In this document: positions 6,594 through 17,100 of the stretch, piece by piece
Layout: each line of letters opens with the position of its first letter
Position numbering within the stretch: the stretch's first letter is position 1
Assembly (NCBI GenBank): GCA_900321865.1
Contig: ONXP01000074.1
Location: 1 to 28,538 of the forward strand
Length of the DNA stretch: 28,538 nucleotides
Reading direction: 5' to 3'
Source: an uncultured Elusimicrobia bacterium
GTDB taxonomy: Bacteria > RUG730
The notes under the pieces: generated by a model
Database searches by the model: none
What the model was told of the DNA's origin: nothing
Seen by the model: only the letters and a program-made list of their open reading frames with translations
Position numbers and translations under genes: made by a program

Positions 6594-8168
6594 ATGGTTA
6601 CATATATAATTGTTGCATTTTTTATAGGAATAATTTTGGGATTTGTTGGTAGGATTTTGTATGCAAAGAAAACCTTAAATTCTTTTGAATCAAAAAGCAA
6701 AATTTTAGAAAAAGAATCAAAAAAAATATTAGAAGATTCTAGAAAAAAAGCAGAACAGACTAGAAAAGAAATCTTATTAGAAGCAAAAGATGACATATAC
6801 AAAGAAAAACGTGAATTTGAAAAAGAAATGAAAGAAAGAAGAAATGAACTTCAACAGTATGAAAAAGTTTTAGTATATAGAGAAGATGATATTGTAAAGA
6901 AACAAGAATTTTTTAACAATAAAGAAAAAGAATTTGCTGAAAAAGAAAATCTTTTAAAAGAAAAAAAAGAAGAGCTTAATGAAGAAGTTGAAAACATTTC
7001 AATATTAAAAGGAAAAATAAAAAAAGAATTAGAAAGTTTAGCTAATATGACTGCGGAAGAGGCTAAAGAAATTTTGATCAAAACCATTGAGGAAGAAGCT
7101 AGGCAAGATGCTAGTATAAAAATAAAAAAAATAGAAGAAGAATTGAAAAATAATTCTTCTAAAAAAGCTAAAGAAATAATTGTATTTGCTATTCAGAGGT
7201 TGGCAGTGGAATATACTAATGATATAACTGTTAGCAGTGTAGTTATTCCAAACGATGAAATGAAAGGAAGAATAATAGGGAGAGAAGGTCGAAATATAAA
7301 AGCATTTGAAATGGCTACTGGGGTTGATGTTATAGTAGACGATACTCCAGAGACAATAAATTTAACATCGTTTGATATGGTTAGAAGAGAAATTGCTAAA
7401 ATTTCATTGGAAAGATTAATAGCTGATGGCAGAATACATCCTGCAAGAATAGAAGATGTAGTAACCAAAGTTACTTCTGAAATGAAAAACCAAATAAGAG
7501 AAATAGGAGAAAGAGCCTTGATAACTGTTGGAATATCAGGGGTTTCTTCTGAATTAATTGATTGTATAGGAAGGCTAAAATATAGAACTAGTTGTGGACA
7601 GAATGTTTTACAACATTCTCTGGAAGTGGCATTCTTATCTAAGTTTATAGCTAGTGAATTGGGTTTAGATGAAAAACTTTGTTTAATGGCAGGTTTTTTT
7701 CATGATATTGGGAAAGCAGTTGATCATGATGTAGAAGGGACTCATGCAGAGATAGGTTATAATATGTTGAAAAAATATTATCCTAAAAATGAAAAAATGT
7801 TAAATGCTGTCTTGACACATCATGAATGTGAGTTTGAAGCTGAAAGTTTGGAGGCTATAATTGTTGCTACTGCTGATGCTATTTCTGCTTCTAGGCCTGG
7901 AGCAAGAAGAGAGAGCTTAGAGTTTTATATAAAGAGAGTTCAAAAATTAGAGGAAATAGCTAATTCTTTTAAAGGTGTCGAAAAAGCTTTTGCTATTCAA
8001 GCAGGCAGAGAAATTAGAATTATGATTGAACCTGATAAAGTAAAAGAAGAAGAAATGGTTTTACTTTCAAAAGACATAGCGAAAAAAATCGAGGAAAATC
8101 TTGATTATCCTGGGCAAATAAAAGTTACTTTGATTAGAGAAACGAGAGTAAATGAAATAGCAAGATAA
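6594..8168 (+). CDS. rny: Ribonuclease Y
   Basis: 524-residue membrane-anchored endoribonuclease that starts mRNA decay. An N-terminal transmembrane helix (residues 3-23, ending GRILYAKK) is followed by a long Lys/Glu-rich coiled coil (about 28-195). A KH domain carries its GxxG loop as GREG at 229-232 within GRIIGREGRNIKAFE. The HD phosphohydrolase domain has H341 in HSLEVAFLS and the HD pair H370-D371 in FFHDIGKAVDHD, followed by THHECEFE. The length is typical (about 510-520). The ATG at 6594 is preceded by AGGATGG. It lies in the zapA-6S-5FCL block and is followed by thrC after 10 bases. All catalytic residues look intact. Confidence 0.96.
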   Translation: MVTYIIVAFFIGIILGFVGRILYAKKTLNSFESKSKILEKESKKILEDSRKKAEQTRKEILLEAKDDIYKEKREFEKEMKERRNELQQYEKVLVYREDDIVKKQEFFNNKEKEFAEKENLLKEKKEELNEEVENISILKGKIKKELESLANMTAEEAKEILIKTIEEEARQDASIKIKKIEEELKNNSSKKAKEIIVFAIQRLAVEYTNDITVSSVVIPNDEMKGRIIGREGRNIKAFEMATGVDVIVDDTPETINLTSFDMVRREIAKISLERLIADGRIHPARIEDVVTKVTSEMKNQIREIGERALITVGISGVSSELIDCIGRLKYRTSCGQNVLQHSLEVAFLSKFIASELGLDEKLCLMAGFFHDIGKAVDHDVEGTHAEIGYNMLKKYYPKNEKMLNAVLTHHECEFEAESLEAIIVATADAISASRPGARRESLEFYIKRVQKLEEIANSFKGVEKAFAIQAGREIRIMIEPDKVKEEEMVLLSKDIAKKIEENLDYPGQIKVTLIRETRVNEIAR

Positions 8169-8178
8169 AAGAGGGAAT

Positions 8179-9243
8179 ATGAGATATTTAGGAATAATTG
8201 AAAAATATAGGCAGTTTTTGCCGGTTAATAGTAATACTAAAATTATCAGTTTAAACGAAGGAAATACTCCATTAATAAAGGCAGATAATATAAAAGACTT
8301 TTTGAAAGTTAAATTTAATATTTTTTTAAAATATGAAGGATTAAATCCTACTGGATCTTTTAAAGATCGTGGAATGACTATGGCGATTACTAAGGCTGTT
8401 GAAGATGGTGCAAAGGCTGTTATTTGTGCATCCACTGGTAATACTTCTGCTTCTAGTGCTGCATATTCTGCTAGAGCTGGGATTAAATCTGTCGTTTTGA
8501 TTCCAGATGGCAATATTGCACTGGGAAAATTATCACAAGCTATGCTTTATAATGCGATAGTTATAGCAATTAAAGGAAATTTTGACGAAGCACTTTCTTT
8601 GGTTAAAGATATTTCAAAAAGAATGTCTCTAGTTCTAGTGAATTCTATTAATCCTTTTCGTATAGAAGGGCAAAAAACAGGAGCTTTTGAGATAGTTGAT
8701 GATTTAGGGGAAGCTCCTGATTATCATTTTATGCCTGTGGGAAATGCTGGGAATATTACAGCATATTGGAAAGGTTATAAAGAATATAGAGAAAAAGGAT
8801 TTTCTAAAAAATTACCTAAAATGATGGGGTATGAAGCTAGTGGTGCAGCTCCTATTGTTTTGGGGAAAATTGTCAAAAATCCAGAAACAATAGCTACTGC
8901 CATAAGGATTGGAAATCCAGCAAGCTGGGATAAAGCTGTAAAAGCTAAAGAAGAATCTGGCGGTCAAATAGATTGTGTTACCGATGAAGAAATTTTAAAA
9001 GCATATAAAATGTTAGCTTCTTTAGAGGGAGTTTTTTGTGAGCCAGCATCCAGTAGTAGTTTGGCAGGATTAATAAAATATATTAATTCTGGGAAAATGA
9101 TTCCTGATAATTCTAATGTCGTTTGTATTCTTACTGGTAACGGACTAAAAGATCCTAATAATGCAATTAATAATTCCCCTGATATTATAAAAACAGAACC
9201 TAATATTTTAGATTTGGAAACTATTTTAGTTAGGAAATTATAA
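8179..9243 (+). CDS. thrC: Threonine synthase
   Basis: 354-residue PLP enzyme converting O-phosphohomoserine to threonine. Near the start, LNEGNTPL (26-32) is the family opening motif. The PLP lysine is K62 in NPTGSFKDRGM, followed by the phosphate/substrate motif CASTGNTSAS. A glycine-rich VGNAGN loop lies in the middle and CILTGNGLKDP near the C-terminus. The length fits the short Bacillus-type ThrC (about 350), not the longer E. coli or yeast class. The ATG follows a good GAGGG Shine-Dalgarno. Genes for other threonine steps are not adjacent. With the ilvD gene two positions downstream it may feed isoleucine synthesis through threonine, but that link is inference. Confidence 0.95.
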   Translation: MRYLGIIEKYRQFLPVNSNTKIISLNEGNTPLIKADNIKDFLKVKFNIFLKYEGLNPTGSFKDRGMTMAITKAVEDGAKAVICASTGNTSASSAAYSARAGIKSVVLIPDGNIALGKLSQAMLYNAIVIAIKGNFDEALSLVKDISKRMSLVLVNSINPFRIEGQKTGAFEIVDDLGEAPDYHFMPVGNAGNITAYWKGYKEYREKGFSKKLPKMMGYEASGAAPIVLGKIVKNPETIATAIRIGNPASWDKAVKAKEESGGQIDCVTDEEILKAYKMLASLEGVFCEPASSSSLAGLIKYINSGKMIPDNSNVVCILTGNGLKDPNNAINNSPDIIKTEPNILDLETILVRKL

Positions 9244-9244
9244 A

Positions 9245-11041
9245 ATGCTGTTTAAAAAAAAAATAATAGTTGATTACTTATATAATAAGTTTAAATTAGA
9301 CAAGGTCTCTATTTTTAGAATCTTAGAGGTTTGGAAAACTTATCTTTTTCCAAATATAAAATTAATTATTTTTTCAATAATCTATATGATGTTAGCAGCT
9401 GTTTTTGAAGCTCTTACTATTAGACTTTTGCAACCAATTTTTGACGAAGTTTTTATTTCAAAAAACATTAACATGTTATATTTTGTTGGAATAGAAGTGA
9501 TAGTTATTTCTGCTGCAAAAGGTATTTCTACATATATGCAAGAGATCAAACTTTCAAAAGTTGGACTTGATATGGTTAAAAATATGCAAGTTTCGCTTTT
9601 TTCGCATCTTATGAAACTAGATATTAGTTTTTTCAATAAAAAAAGTTCAGGAGATCTTTTAAATCATTTTATAGGGGATGTAAACATAGTAAAAGAAGCA
9701 ATGCTAAATGGAGTTACTAGTTTAGTTAGAGACACTTGTACGATAATTTTTATGATATTTTTAATGTTTTATAAAAATTTTGAGATGGCTTTAGTGACTT
9801 TTGTTTTGTTTCCTATAGCTTTTTATCCTTTAATATATTTTGGGAAAAAAATAAGATTTATGACGGCGAAGCAACAAATGAGTTCTGGTGGGCTTTATGG
9901 AACTTTGGCTCAATCTTTTCGTGGAATAAAAATTATAAAATCATATTGTATAGAGGATAAAGAAACAGAGAAAATTAATTACAATGCTGGTATTATATCT
10001 AATATTTCTTATAATATGACAAAAATAAATTCTATGTTATCGCCATTGATGGAATTTTTTGGAGGAGTAGCTGTTGCTGCGACATTATCATATGGTGGAT
10101 TTCGTATTATGCAGGGAAAACTTTCTGTTGGTGGATTTATGGTTTTTTTATTTGCTATAGTTGCAGCATATAAGCCTCTTAAAAATTTAGCAAGTTTAAA
10201 TGTGAAAGTTCAAATGGGTATAGCAGCATTAGATAGAATTTTTGGATTATTTGATACAAAACCTCTTATAATTGATAGAGATACTGCTATAGATTTAAAT
10301 GTAGAGACTGGAAGAATTGAAGTAAAAAATTTGTCTTTTTCTTATATAAATGGAATAGAAGTCTTGCATAATATTAATTTTCTGGCTGAGCCAAATAAAA
10401 CTACTGCCATAGTGGGAGCTTCTGGTTCTGGAAAATCCACACTGATTAGTTTGCTTTTGAGGTTTTATGATGCAGAAGATGGGAATATTTTTATAGATGG
10501 AAAAGATATAAAAGATATAAAAATAAAAAGTTTAAGAAAAAATATAGCATTTGTTTCTCAAGATGTAGTTTTATTTGATGATACGATTAAAAATAATATT
10601 ATTTTTGGTAAAAATAATGTAAAATATGAAGAGGTTGAAGAAGTAGCGAAAAAAGCAGCAGCTCATGATTTTATTATGAAAAAAGAAAATATGTACGAAG
10701 AAAGAGTAGGGGAAAGTGGAATGAACCTTTCCGGTGGACAAAAACAAATGATATCTATTGCAAGAGCAATGTTAAAAAATGCCCCTATTTTGCTTTTGGA
10801 CGAAGCGACATCTTCTCTTGATTCAAAATCAGAGGATATGGTTCAAAAATCTTTAGAAAAATTGATGGAAGGTAGAACCACAATTGTAATAGCTCATAGA
10901 TTATCTACCATTATTAATGCAGATAAGATTTATGTATTTGATAATGGAAGGATAGTAGAAGAGGGAACTCATAAAGATTTATTGGAACAAAATAATTATT
11001 ATGCAAAATTGTATAAATTGCAATTTAAAAGTAATTTATAA
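9245..11041 (+). CDS. MsbA-like ABC exporter (fused membrane and ATPase domains)
   Basis: 598-residue half-transporter of the type I (ABCB) exporter class. The membrane domain (about 35-320) has six hydrophobic segments and the NxKSSGDLLNHF coupling region (131-142). The nucleotide-binding domain has Walker A GASGSGKST at 391-399, the Q-loop Q439, signature LSGGQ at 495-499, Walker B ILLLDE at 515-520, and H551 in AHRLST. All catalytic residues are present, and it should act as a homodimer. Overall pattern and length match lipid A/phospholipid flippases of the MsbA group, which would fit a diderm cell, but ABCB exporters vary widely in cargo and no lipid A gene is adjacent. The start is one base after the thrC stop (TAAAATG), so translation is probably coupled. 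Confidence 0.85.
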   Translation: MLFKKKIIVDYLYNKFKLDKVSIFRILEVWKTYLFPNIKLIIFSIIYMMLAAVFEALTIRLLQPIFDEVFISKNINMLYFVGIEVIVISAAKGISTYMQEIKLSKVGLDMVKNMQVSLFSHLMKLDISFFNKKSSGDLLNHFIGDVNIVKEAMLNGVTSLVRDTCTIIFMIFLMFYKNFEMALVTFVLFPIAFYPLIYFGKKIRFMTAKQQMSSGGLYGTLAQSFRGIKIIKSYCIEDKETEKINYNAGIISNISYNMTKINSMLSPLMEFFGGVAVAATLSYGGFRIMQGKLSVGGFMVFLFAIVAAYKPLKNLASLNVKVQMGIAALDRIFGLFDTKPLIIDRDTAIDLNVETGRIEVKNLSFSYINGIEVLHNINFLAEPNKTTAIVGASGSGKSTLISLLLRFYDAEDGNIFIDGKDIKDIKIKSLRKNIAFVSQDVVLFDDTIKNNIIFGKNNVKYEEVEEVAKKAAAHDFIMKKENMYEERVGESGMNLSGGQKQMISIARAMLKNAPILLLDEATSSLDSKSEDMVQKSLEKLMEGRTTIVIAHRLSTIINADKIYVFDNGRIVEEGTHKDLLEQNNYYAKLYKLQFKSNL

Positions 11042-11059
11042 TTAACACGAGGATTAAAA

Positions 11060-12826
11060 ATGAGTAATGATAAAAATTTTATTAATTCTGCTATTAAAAA
11101 TTTGAGATTACACGGTAGTAAAATTTTTATTAAAGAAAAGTTTATGCTGTCTAATGTATCGCTTCTTTTTGCATCTGGAGTTATAAAAGAAAAAAAAGAT
11201 TTAAACAAAACATTTGTTACAATTGTAAATTCTTTTAGTACACAAATTCCAGGTCATGCACATTTGGATAAATTAGGATACATATTAAAGGAATATTTAG
11301 AAAGTTTAGGTGTAAATGTATGGTATACTAATATTGGTGGAGTTGTTTGTGATGGAGTAGCTATGGGGCATGATGGAATGAAATATTCTCTTCCGTCTAG
11401 AGAATTGGTAACCGATCAAATAGAAACTATAATTGCGGCTCATCCTACAGATGGATGGATAGGAATTGGTAATTGTGATAAAATTGTTCCTGGTATGTAT
11501 AATGCGATGGTTAGGCTTAATATTCCTGCTATTTATGTAAGTGGTGGTCCAATGAGATCTAGTTGTGATAATAAAGATTTGATATCTGTTTTTGAGGGTG
11601 TGGGTGCAAATAGCAATAATCTTATTTCTGACGAAGAATTAGAAAAATTAACATATAGTGCCTGTCCTGGATATGGTAGTTGTTCTGGAATGTATACTGC
11701 GAATACTATGAATTGCATTGGAGAGGTTTTAGGATTTGCATTGCCACATAATGGGACTATTCCAGCGACAACTAGAAGAGAAAATGAAATCAGACAATTT
11801 GAAATCAATCCTCTTAGAATAGATTTAGTGAAAAAGTCTGGGAAAGAACTTTTAAATTTAATTGAAAATAATATAAAACCGTTAGATTTATTGACACAAA
11901 AATCTATAGATAATGCTTTTGTTTTTGATATGGCAATAGGGGGATCTAGCAATACTGTTTTACATCTTTTAGCTTTATCAAAAGAAGCAAATATTGACTA
12001 TGACCTGGATAGAATTAATCTTATTTCAAAGAAAACTCCTAATATTTCAAAAATATCACCATCTAGGCCTAGTGTTCATATAGAGGATTTAGATAGGGTT
12101 GGTGGAGTAGGAACTATTTTAAAAGAAATTTATAATGGTCTAGGTAATGAAAATATTTTAGATTTAGATCAAAAGACATGTTATGGAACTTTAAAAGATT
12201 ATGTTTTAAATAGTAAAGATATTGATGGAGATGTAGTTCACAGCATAAAAGATCCTTTTTCAGAGGAAGGTGGTCTTGCGGTATTATTTGGAAATTTTGC
12301 AAAGAAAGGTGCAGTGTTAAAAACCAATGGAGTAGATAAAGATATGCTTTATTTTAAAGGCAAAGCAAAAATATATGAATCACAAGAAGATGCATTGTTA
12401 GGTATTTTAAATGGGGATGTTGTTGATAACGATGTTGTAATTATTAGATATGAAGGGCCAAAGGGTGGCCCTGGTATGCAAGAGATGCTTTCTCCAACTG
12501 CTGCAATAAAAGGTCGCGGGATAAAGGCAGCATTGATTACAGATGGTAGATTTTCTGGTGGTACTAGAGGATTATGCATAGGACATGTTTCTCCAGAGGC
12601 AGCATCTGGTGGAGAAATAGCCATAATAAAAAATGGAGATATTATAGAAATAGATGTTAAAAATAAAAAAATGAATGTTTTAATTAGCGATGAAGAAATA
12701 AAAAATAGATTAAAAACTTTAGGAGAATTTGAGCCAAAAATAAAAAAAGGTTGGTTAGCTAGATATTCTAAGTTTGTTTCTAGTGCAGATGAAGGTGCTG
12801 TTTTAAAGATAAAAGGGAATTTGTAA
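11060..12826 (+). CDS. ilvD: Dihydroxy-acid dehydratase
   Basis: 588 residues; IlvD/Edd family. It dehydrates 2,3-dihydroxy acids to the 2-keto acids that give valine, isoleucine and leucine. Motifs: [20 protein letters not shown] at 97-116, [10 protein letters not shown] at 137-146 (cluster ligand C139), [20 protein letters not shown] at 200-219 (C208), KGGPGMQEM and TDGRFSGGT in the C-terminal domain. The SLPSRE form points to IlvD, not phosphogluconate dehydratase. Where [2Fe-2S] enzymes have Cys in a PCNxHL motif, this protein has PGHAHL (64-69), as in the oxygen-labile E. coli type, which suits an anaerobe. A few residues before NLRLHG appear as a short N-terminal extension. ATG after CGAGG. 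Other ilv genes are not in the window. It overlaps the phosphofructokinase start by one base. Confidence 0.93.
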   Translation: MSNDKNFINSAIKNLRLHGSKIFIKEKFMLSNVSLLFASGVIKEKKDLNKTFVTIVNSFSTQIPGHAHLDKLGYILKEYLESLGVNVWYTNIGGVVCDGVAMGHDGMKYSLPSRELVTDQIETIIAAHPTDGWIGIGNCDKIVPGMYNAMVRLNIPAIYVSGGPMRSSCDNKDLISVFEGVGANSNNLISDEELEKLTYSACPGYGSCSGMYTANTMNCIGEVLGFALPHNGTIPATTRRENEIRQFEINPLRIDLVKKSGKELLNLIENNIKPLDLLTQKSIDNAFVFDMAIGGSSNTVLHLLALSKEANIDYDLDRINLISKKTPNISKISPSRPSVHIEDLDRVGGVGTILKEIYNGLGNENILDLDQKTCYGTLKDYVLNSKDIDGDVVHSIKDPFSEEGGLAVLFGNFAKKGAVLKTNGVDKDMLYFKGKAKIYESQEDALLGILNGDVVDNDVVIIRYEGPKGGPGMQEMLSPTAAIKGRGIKAALITDGRFSGGTRGLCIGHVSPEAASGGEIAIIKNGDIIEIDVKNKKMNVLISDEEIKNRLKTLGEFEPKIKKGWLARYSKFVSSADEGAVLKIKGNL

Positions 12827-14115
12827 TGAAAATTTCTAATGTCCAAGTAGCAAAATTAGGTATTGCAAAATATGATTCTCCTTTAAAAAAAATAGGGACG
12901 ACTTTTATTGAAGATTCAGATAATGTTATATCTTGTATTCACAAAAAAGAAATATTTACTTCAGTTTTAAATCAAGAAGTAAAATTTTTTGAAATAGCAG
13001 GGCCTAGAGAAAAAGTTTTTTTTAATTCTGATATAACTTGTGGAATAGTGACATGTGGTGGGCTCTGCCCTGGGATCAATAATGTAATTAGAGGCATAGT
13101 TATAGAATTATTTAAATGTTATGGAGTAAAAAAAATATTAGGATTTAGGTATGGATATAGAGGATTGGCTTTCCCTTCACAGTTTTCTCCACTTGAATTA
13201 AATCCTGATAATGTAGACGATATTCATACGAGAGGGGGGACGATTCTTTCTTCTTCTCGTGGCAAGCAAAATGTAGAAGATATTTTACTTACACTTTTGA
13301 AGTATAAAATAAAAATTTTGTTCACTATAGGTGGAGACGGTACACTTAGAGGGGCTAGCGAAATAGCAAAGTATATAATATCAAAAAATTTAGATATTTC
13401 GGTTATAGCTGTTCCTAAAACTATTGACAACGATATAACCTGCATCGATAAGACTTTTGGATTTGAGACAGCTGTCCAGGAATCTTCAAAAATAATTGAG
13501 AGTGCTCATGAAGAAGCTAAAGGTTGCCTTAATGGAGTTGGTTTGGTTAAATTGATGGGAAGAGAATCAGGATATATAGCAGCATATACAGCTCTTAGTA
13601 ATAGCAATGTCAATTATTGTCTTATTCCTGAAAAAAAGATTGATTTACAAAATTTCCTACAAATATTAAAAAAAAGAATTCTAGTAAAAAGCCATGCTGT
13701 AATAGTTGTAGCTGAAGGAGCAGGCCAAGATTTATTTGACACTGCTTTAGTTGATAAAGACATTTCTGGAAATATAAAACTTCATGATATTGGATTGTTT
13801 CTTAAACAAAAAATAGAAAAGTTTTTTTTAGATGAGAATATAGAAATAAATATAAAATATTTTAATCCTAGTTATTCCATAAGAAGTGTTCCTGCTAATT
13901 CTAATGATTCTGCATATTGTTTAATGTTAGCTCAAGGGGCTGTTCATGCTGGGATGGCTGGAATGACAGATGTTTTAGTGAGTTATATAAATAGTCATTA
14001 TGTGTATGTTCCTATTGATATGAGTATAGTTGCTAGGAAAAAAGTTAATCCTAGTGGAAGGGTATGGCATACAGTTATGGAATCTACTTTACAACCTGAA
14101 GAAATTTTTTATTAA
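12826..14115 (+). CDS. 6-phosphofructokinase, long trypanosome-type clade (ATP or PPi donor unresolved)
   Basis: 429-residue PFK of the long clade that includes trypanosomatid and several spirochaete enzymes, by pattern. CGIVTCGGLCPGINNVIRG (72-90) binds the phosphoryl donor. GGDGT at 169-173 and PKTIDND at 197-203 form the active site. GLVKLMGRESGYIAA binds fructose 6-phosphate, and PEKKIDL matches the family. At the residue that separates donors, G172 is the Gly of ATP enzymes, whereas PPi enzymes have Asp (GGDD). K198 in PKTIDND occurs in both PPi enzymes and the ATP-using trypanosome enzyme. I therefore lean to ATP, although automatic pipelines often call this group diphosphate-dependent. 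It starts within the ilvD stop (TAATG). Confidence 0.88.
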   Translation: MKISNVQVAKLGIAKYDSPLKKIGTTFIEDSDNVISCIHKKEIFTSVLNQEVKFFEIAGPREKVFFNSDITCGIVTCGGLCPGINNVIRGIVIELFKCYGVKKILGFRYGYRGLAFPSQFSPLELNPDNVDDIHTRGGTILSSSRGKQNVEDILLTLLKYKIKILFTIGGDGTLRGASEIAKYIISKNLDISVIAVPKTIDNDITCIDKTFGFETAVQESSKIIESAHEEAKGCLNGVGLVKLMGRESGYIAAYTALSNSNVNYCLIPEKKIDLQNFLQILKKRILVKSHAVIVVAEGAGQDLFDTALVDKDISGNIKLHDIGLFLKQKIEKFFLDENIEINIKYFNPSYSIRSVPANSNDSAYCLMLAQGAVHAGMAGMTDVLVSYINSHYVYVPIDMSIVARKKVNPSGRVWHTVMESTLQPEEIFY

Positions 14116-14138
14116 TTCTATGTGTTAAGGGTTTATAT

Positions 14139-17100
14139 ATGAAGAAACATAAAATTTTTGTTTTAGTGTTTTTAGTTGTTTTTTTGTTGGTTAATTCTTT
14201 TGCATCTAATATTGAAATTTTATCTTATGATAAATACGGGGAAAAAGAGACAAAGCTTTTTAGATCTATTATTGATAAATATAATGCTTTAGGGATAAAA
14301 GATTACAATTCGATTAATTGGAATCTTTCTCCATCTGTTGAAAAAATTATTTTTGCATTGAATTTTTTTGTGAAAAGTTTTTCTTCTAGTGATTTGATAA
14401 ATAAAGTTTATTTTGCATTGGGAGATATGTATTTTATAAATGCTATTTGTTATTTTAAAAAGTACAATGTAAAAAATTATAATTTTTTAAAAGATATCAA
14501 ACTTGCTTTAACATTTTATGAAAAAGCATTAAATCATAAGTCAAGTGCTTTTATAAAACAAAATATAACATATAGAATTATAGAAATATATTTTTCTTTA
14601 AGAGATTTTAAAAAAACATTACAATTGTCAAAAAATTATGTAGATAATTTTTCAGATACATATTTAATGATTGATGTTTTGTATATGCTTACGATAAATT
14701 ATGTAAATTTAAATAAAGAAGAGAAAGGTGTAATTTCTTTAAAAAAATGGAAAGAATTAAAAGATATTTTAAAAAATATAAATACTGTCGATATAGATAA
14801 AGTAAATTTACAAAAAATTTGTTTATCACTAGGAATAATACATTTTATATTAAAAGAATATGAAGAAAGTATAGAAAATTTAAAAAAAGTTAATTCCATT
14901 GATGCACAGTTTTATCTTGGAAAAGTTTATGAGCAATTAGAAAAATATGTTTTAGCAATAGGGGAGTATAAAAGTCTTATTTTGAAAGATCCAAATTCTA
15001 AATATGAAAAATTTATTAGATTTTCTATAGGCAATTCATATTATAAAATGGGCAATTATCAAGAATCTTTAAATACTTTTATAAATTATCAAAAAAAATA
15101 TTTTAATGATGAATACTTACCATTTGTTAATTATAAGATAGGGTGTAATTATTTTTATATGAACAATTTTGCTAAAGCAGTTGAATTTTTTGATAAAGTT
15201 AAGTTACCAAAAAATGAAGAAACTTATACAAATATTGATATAAGTGAATTGGTTTTAGTAGCTTTTAACTCACATTATTTAAAAGCATATAGTTATTATT
15301 TCAAAAAAAATTATAAAGAAGCAGCAAAATCGTTTTTATATTGTTATAATTCTTTTAATGGAGCTTTTTTATCAGAAAAGATAATTTTAATGGCGGCATG
15401 GTGTTTATACAATACGAAAGATTATATTGCCTCAGAATCTCTTATTTTAGAGTATCTAAACAAAATTTATTCTTCTTTGGAAACTGAAAAATTAAATAGT
15501 AAATATGTAGTTTATTTAACCTATTTATTAGCCAATATACAGATGAAAAATAACAAAAAAGAAGAAGCTCTTCAAAATTATCAAAAAATCATTGACACTG
15601 TTGCTAGTTCAAATATAAAAGAACTTTATGATTTGCGAGATAATGCTATTTTAATGATGTTAAAAATACATTATGATGATAAAAATTTTATAAAAATAGC
15701 TACAGAATTCCATTATATTTTAAAGAATGTTATTCCTAAAATCGAAGGTAAGTCTACAAGAGTTGAAATTTATTTAATAGTAGCGGATGCTTGTTTTAGA
15801 ATGAAATATTTTAAAGAAACAACAATTTTATATAAAAAGATGTCTTTAGAATGTAGAAATGACGATGTTTTTTATTCTAGGGTTTTAGATGGCTTAGCAT
15901 GGTGTGAATACGAACAAGGAAACTATGTAATGGCAGAAAAATATAGAAATGTTATAAACGATATAATTAATCATACAGATAAAGATTTAAACGATTTAAA
16001 GTTAGAAAATTTTTATGAATTAGGAAATTTAAATGTTAGTCAAAAAAAGTATTCCAAAGCTATTGAAAATTATGAAAAATATTTAAAAGATTCTAAGGAT
16101 ACGGAATTATTGCCAGAAGTTCTGTATAGATTAGGAGTTTGTTATTATAGAGAGGAGTATTATTCTTTGGCAATAGAAAGATGGACTGAAATTGTAGAAA
16201 AATATCCTAATTATAAAAACAGTTTATTTGTGTCATATAAAATAGCAGATACATATTATAAATCTGGAAAATACATAGAAGCGATTAAAATATATCAATA
16301 TATATTTGATAAATTTGATCATAATGATTTAAGTGTTATAGAATCAAAACTTAGAATAGCACAATCATATTTTAATGCTAAGCTTTACGATAAAGCTTTG
16401 GAAGGTTTCAAAGATTTTATTTCAATTTATCCAGATGAAGATAGGACCAGAGATGTTGTTGAAATGATAGAAAGTACCTTATATAAAAGACAAGAAAATA
16501 TGGCTATTTCCAATGGAAAAACAAACATAGAAATATATATTGCTAAAGATTTTGAAGCAAATTTATTAGATTTTATTCAAAAAAATCCTGGGAAAGATAT
16601 AACTATGGAAATAATTTATAAAATTGCCTTGAATTATTTTAAAGAAAATGATTATAAAAATGCTTTGATTTGGTACAATAGATTTTTTAATTTAGGGAAT
16701 TATTCTGAATTTGATAAAGAAAAAGTTTTATCTAGTCAATATAATATGGCAGAAATCTATTATTTTTTAAAAGACTATGAATCTGCTATTCGAAGTTATG
16801 AATCTATTATTCAAAGTTTTAAAGGCAGTGAATATTATGAGAGATCTTTTGTTAGAATAGGAACAGCTTATTTAAATATAAAAAATTATAAAAGAGCTAT
16901 CCAAAAATACAATGAGATGTTAGAAAATATTCCAAACACTCAGCATAAGAGTTTAATAAATTATAATTTAGGAGTTTGTTATAGAGAACTTAAAGATATA
17001 AAGAAATCTAATGAAGCTTTTTTAAGATATTATGGTTTGAATAAAAACAATATTACTAAAGATTTGATTCAATTAATGATAGATATAGGGGATTCATATT

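Noticed and set aside
8067-8513. Minus-strand 148-codon frame across rny/thrC
   Set aside because: It is antisense to two complete, well-matched genes and has no family features.
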